DNA of 19,214 nucleotides from the NCBI GenBank assembly GCA_038318085.1, contig JBBQBV010000065.1, positions 1 to 19,214 on the forward strand. The letters run 5' to 3'. The stretch comes from DATLGB01 sp038318085 (GTDB taxonomy: Bacteria; Actinomycetota; Thermoleophilia; Solirubrobacterales; Solirubrobacteraceae). Both the position numbers and the translations under genes were made by a program. Below are positions 17,093 to 19,214 of this stretch, one piece after another (positions within the stretch are counted from its first letter, which is position 1; every line of letters begins with the position of its first letter). The notes below the pieces were generated by a model. It searched no databases, was not told where the DNA came from, and was given only the letters and a program-made list of their open reading frames with translations.

Positions 17093-18962
17093 CGGGCGTT
17101 TCGACGACCTCCGCACGGTGCTCGCCGAGCGCGCGTTCCCGACGGTCACGGTCTTCAACCGGCTCGAGGGACGGCCGCGGACGCGCGCCTTCGGGCGCGC
17201 GCTGAAGGCCGAGGTCCGCGATGCGCTGTGGATGCTCACGCGCCAGTGGCAGATCGGAGAGTTCGAGGGCGACGACGCCGGGTCGCCGCTGCTGGCCAAG
17301 GTATCCCTCGCCCGCAGCGAGCTGACGCGCTACCGGCCCGGCGGGCACCCGTCCGAGGACTTCGCCGATCCGCTCCCGCTCGAGGCGCGGGTGGAGCGGC
17401 GGCCGGCGCCGCTGGGGCGCGTCGGCCGCATCCTCTCGCTCGACCTGCGTCTGGCCATGGGCCGCTACTGGCTCAAGCTGGCGGGCGGCGTCGGGGACTT
17501 CGCGGACGCCTACATCGCCGCCTACCCCGTCACGGCACCGGATCCCGAGGCGGCGGTGGACGCCGACCGCGCCGCCCATCCCGAGGTCTGGCAGGCCTTC
17601 GCGGCGGTCGCCGGACGGGTGATGGACGGCGGCGCCCTGCTCGCCCACCTGGAGGCGAACCCCGGCCACCACGCCCACGACGGGCTGGCCGGCCTGAGCG
17701 CAGCGCAGAAGACGGCGCTCGATAGCTGCGCGGAGCGCTTCCGGGCGTGGTTTGCCCGCACGATCGTCCCGCCGGCCACGCCCGAGACCGACGCCTGGGA
17801 TCCGCAGCGGCTGGAGTATGGCTTCGCCTGCTCGGCGCCGAAGCGCGAGGGCGGCGACGCGGTGTACGTCGCCGAGGAGTACCACGGCGGCCACCTCGAC
17901 TGGTGGTCCTTCGACATCGATCGCGACGAGGACGACCTCGGGCCCGGCGCGCCCGCCGACCCGGCCGCGCCGGTGCCCGTCACCGAAGAGCCGCGGACGC
18001 TGATGCCGACCGCCGTCTCCTTCGAGGGCATGCCCAACACGCGCTGGTGGGCGTTCGAGGACCGGCGTACGAACTTCGGCGACATCGACGCCGCGACCAC
18101 CGACATCGCCAAGCTCATGTTCCTCGAGTTCGCGCTCGTCTACGCTAACGACTGGTTCGTCATCCCGGCGGACCTGCCGCTGGGCTCGATCGCCGAAGTG
18201 CGCGGGATCGCGGTCACGAACGTCTTCGGCGAGCGCACCTGGATCGAGCCGGCGGGTGCCGGCGTCGACGACGACTGGCAGCGGTGGGACATGTTCGGGG
18301 TCAGCGTCCGCAGCAAGCATGACCCGGAGGCCGCGGCCGACACGACCCTCTTCCTCCCGCCGGTGGTCCCCAAGATCCAGGCGGGCGCCGAGCTCGAGGA
18401 CGTCACGCTGCTGCGCGACGAGACCAGCAACATGGTCTGGGCCGTGGAGCGGACGGTCCCGCTGGCCAGCGGCGCGAGCAAGCGCGGCCTCGAGGCGGCG
18501 CGGGAGACGTTCGCCTACCACCAGCGCCTGGCGGGCGAGGTCACCGCGGGCCCGATCGGCCGGGTCGCCGACATCCGCTACCGAGTCATGACGTCCGTGC
18601 CGGAGAACTGGATCCCGTTCGTCCCGGTGCACGTCCCGGCCGACAACCGCGAGATCCAGCTGCAGCGGGCGGCGGTGCCGCGACTGGTGGAGGGCGCGGC
18701 TGCACCCGACCCACCACTGCCGGTCCGCCCGCGCACCACGCTGATGCGCGAGGGGATGGACGGGGCGACCCGTGCCGGCTACGTCGTGCACGAGGAGGAG
18801 GTGACCCGGGCGGGCACTGAGGTTAGCCAGAGCTACCAGCGTACGCGCTGGTACGGCGGGCGCGTAGCGGTCTGGCTCGGTGCGCGCCGGCAAACCGGGC
18901 GCGGCGAGGGCTCGAGCGGCCTGGCCTTCGATCAGATCGCCGACGTGCCGCCGGATCCTTAA
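17085..18962 (+). CDS. Protein of unknown function, 625 aa (operon gene 5)
   Basis: No named domain is recognised. Residues 33-70 contain RTRAFGRALKAEVRDALWML and TRQWQIGEFEGDDAGSPLL. A Trp-rich core runs from M316: MPNTRWWAFEDRRTNFGDID, then LMFLEFALVYANDWFVIPAD, VFGERTWIEPAG, DDDWQRWDMFGV and TLFLPPVVPKIQAG. NWIPFVPVHV is at 508-517. The C-terminal ~90 residues include EEVTRAGTEVSQSYQRTRWY. The protein is mixed alpha/beta, acidic, soluble-looking and without a signal peptide. ATG 17085 is chosen because it gives MPDGRFDDLRTV and an 8-base overlap with the preceding gene. The AGGA directly before it is too close for a standard ribosome-binding site, so reinitiation by coupling is likely. The frame extends upstream only as read-through. 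The TAA stop overlaps the truA stop on the other strand. It is the probable last gene of the operon. Confidence 0.88.
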   Translation: MPDGRFDDLRTVLAERAFPTVTVFNRLEGRPRTRAFGRALKAEVRDALWMLTRQWQIGEFEGDDAGSPLLAKVSLARSELTRYRPGGHPSEDFADPLPLEARVERRPAPLGRVGRILSLDLRLAMGRYWLKLAGGVGDFADAYIAAYPVTAPDPEAAVDADRAAHPEVWQAFAAVAGRVMDGGALLAHLEANPGHHAHDGLAGLSAAQKTALDSCAERFRAWFARTIVPPATPETDAWDPQRLEYGFACSAPKREGGDAVYVAEEYHGGHLDWWSFDIDRDEDDLGPGAPADPAAPVPVTEEPRTLMPTAVSFEGMPNTRWWAFEDRRTNFGDIDAATTDIAKLMFLEFALVYANDWFVIPADLPLGSIAEVRGIAVTNVFGERTWIEPAGAGVDDDWQRWDMFGVSVRSKHDPEAAADTTLFLPPVVPKIQAGAELEDVTLLRDETSNMVWAVERTVPLASGASKRGLEAARETFAYHQRLAGEVTAGPIGRVADIRYRVMTSVPENWIPFVPVHVPADNREIQLQRAAVPRLVEGAAAPDPPLPVRPRTTLMREGMDGATRAGYVVHEEEVTRAGTEVSQSYQRTRWYGGRVAVWLGARRQTGRGEGSSGLAFDQIADVPPDP

Positions 18963-19214
18963 GCTGGGTATGACACCGAGGCGAGGTACAGGCCCTGGGG
19001 CGGGGCGGTGTCTCCAGCCCGGCTGCGAGGCGCACCCTCCAGCAGCTGCGTAAAGTCAGCGACCGTCCGCCGCCCGCGGGCCACCTCGAGCATCGTCCCC
19101 ACGAGAACTCGGTTCATGTGGCGCAGGAACGCGTCGGCCTCGATCCAGAACTCCAGCAGGTCGCCGGACTCACGCCACTGCGCCTGCACGATCTCGCGCT
19201 CGAAGCGCTGGTGC
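18959..19214 (-). CDS. truA: tRNA pseudouridine(38-40) synthase TruA, partial (C-terminal end)
   Basis: The last 85 codons of TruA, which converts uridines 38-40 of tRNA anticodon stems to pseudouridine, are present. The conserved C-terminal elements are visible: FLRHMNRVLVGTMLEVARGR, the F-LL segment, and the closing AGDTAPPQGLYLASVSY. The 5' part, including the catalytic Asp, lies to the right of the window. The TAA stop is on bases 18961-18959 and shares bases with the opposite-strand TAA of the last operon gene, so the genes are convergent with no terminator between them. Identity is well supported by these motifs. Confidence 0.95.
   Translation of the reverse strand, partial: HQRFEREIVQAQWRESGDLLEFWIEADAFLRHMNRVLVGTMLEVARGRRTVADFTQLLEGAPRSRAGDTAPPQGLYLASVSYPA

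Larger units (their letters stand above)
2406..18962 (+). other. Five-gene operon: S8 protease, DUF6603-like protein and three giant unknowns
   Basis: All junctions are tight: 1-base gap at 5019, ATGA overlaps at 8394-8397 and 11654-11657, and an 8-base overlap at 17085-17092. No terminator or promoter fits between the genes, so a single transcript of about 16.6 kb is expected, giving roughly stoichiometric products of 870, 1125, 1087, 1812 and 625 residues. None carries an export signal. No mobile-element enzyme, phage structural gene or known defence effector is recognised apart from the protease. Confidence 0.85.

Noticed and set aside
14771..17299. Minus-strand open frame of 842 codons opposite operon gene 4
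   Set aside because: Crosses the boundary of two supported genes and encodes a biased Arg/Gly/Val-rich sequence without motifs.
2406..18962. Contractile injection system or phage tail
   Set aside because: No sheath, tube, LysM, spike, baseplate or AAA+ ATPase gene is recognisable. Only the large, structural-looking character of the proteins suggests it.

Overview
The window is very GC-rich, with strong G/C bias at third codon positions. Almost every base is coding, and start and stop codons often overlap. The two flanking housekeeping genes (surE at the left edge, truA at the right edge) and the amino-acid usage fit a high-GC actinobacterium, possibly of the Thermoleophilia/Solirubrobacterales type. 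That placement is an inference from sequence flavour. No rRNA or other marker is present to fix it.

Layout. (1) Minus strand, left edge: 3'-truncated surE (1-415), preceded and translationally coupled (ATGA overlap) by a complete fatty-acyl-AMP-ligase-type adenylating enzyme (412-2070). (2) Plus strand: a free-standing acyl carrier protein (2078-2323), head to head with the ligase and with almost touching start codons. (3) Plus strand, 2406-18962: five tightly coupled genes that fill most of the window. They are an 870-aa subtilisin-like (S8) protease, a 1125-aa DUF6603-like beta-rich protein, and three giant proteins of 1087, 1812 and 625 aa without any domain I can name with certainty. Junctions are a 1-nt gap, two ATGA overlaps and an 8-nt overlap, so the five proteins are almost certainly made together. 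(4) Minus strand, right edge: the 3' end of truA (18959-19214), tail to tail with the last operon gene. The two stop codons share the bases TTAA.

How the genes may work together. None of the five operon proteins shows a signal peptide or an obvious transmembrane anchor, and no nucleic-acid enzyme, transposase, integrase, phage sheath, tube or baseplate gene is recognisable. The protease has an intact Asp/His/Asn/Ser set, a prodomain-like N-terminus, an inserted beta-type module between Asp and His, and a striking seven-cysteine cluster just before its active-site Ser. The four partners are large, soluble-looking proteins with long beta-rich or helical stretches, as expected of subunits of a big assembly. 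The best reading is an uncharacterised protease-associated multi-protein system. The neighbouring acyl-AMP ligase and carrier protein may supply an acyl group to it or may be an independent lipid-loading pair. The cassette lies between truA and surE, two minus-strand housekeeping genes, which suggests a lineage-specific insertion. There is no non-coding stretch longer than about 100 bases.
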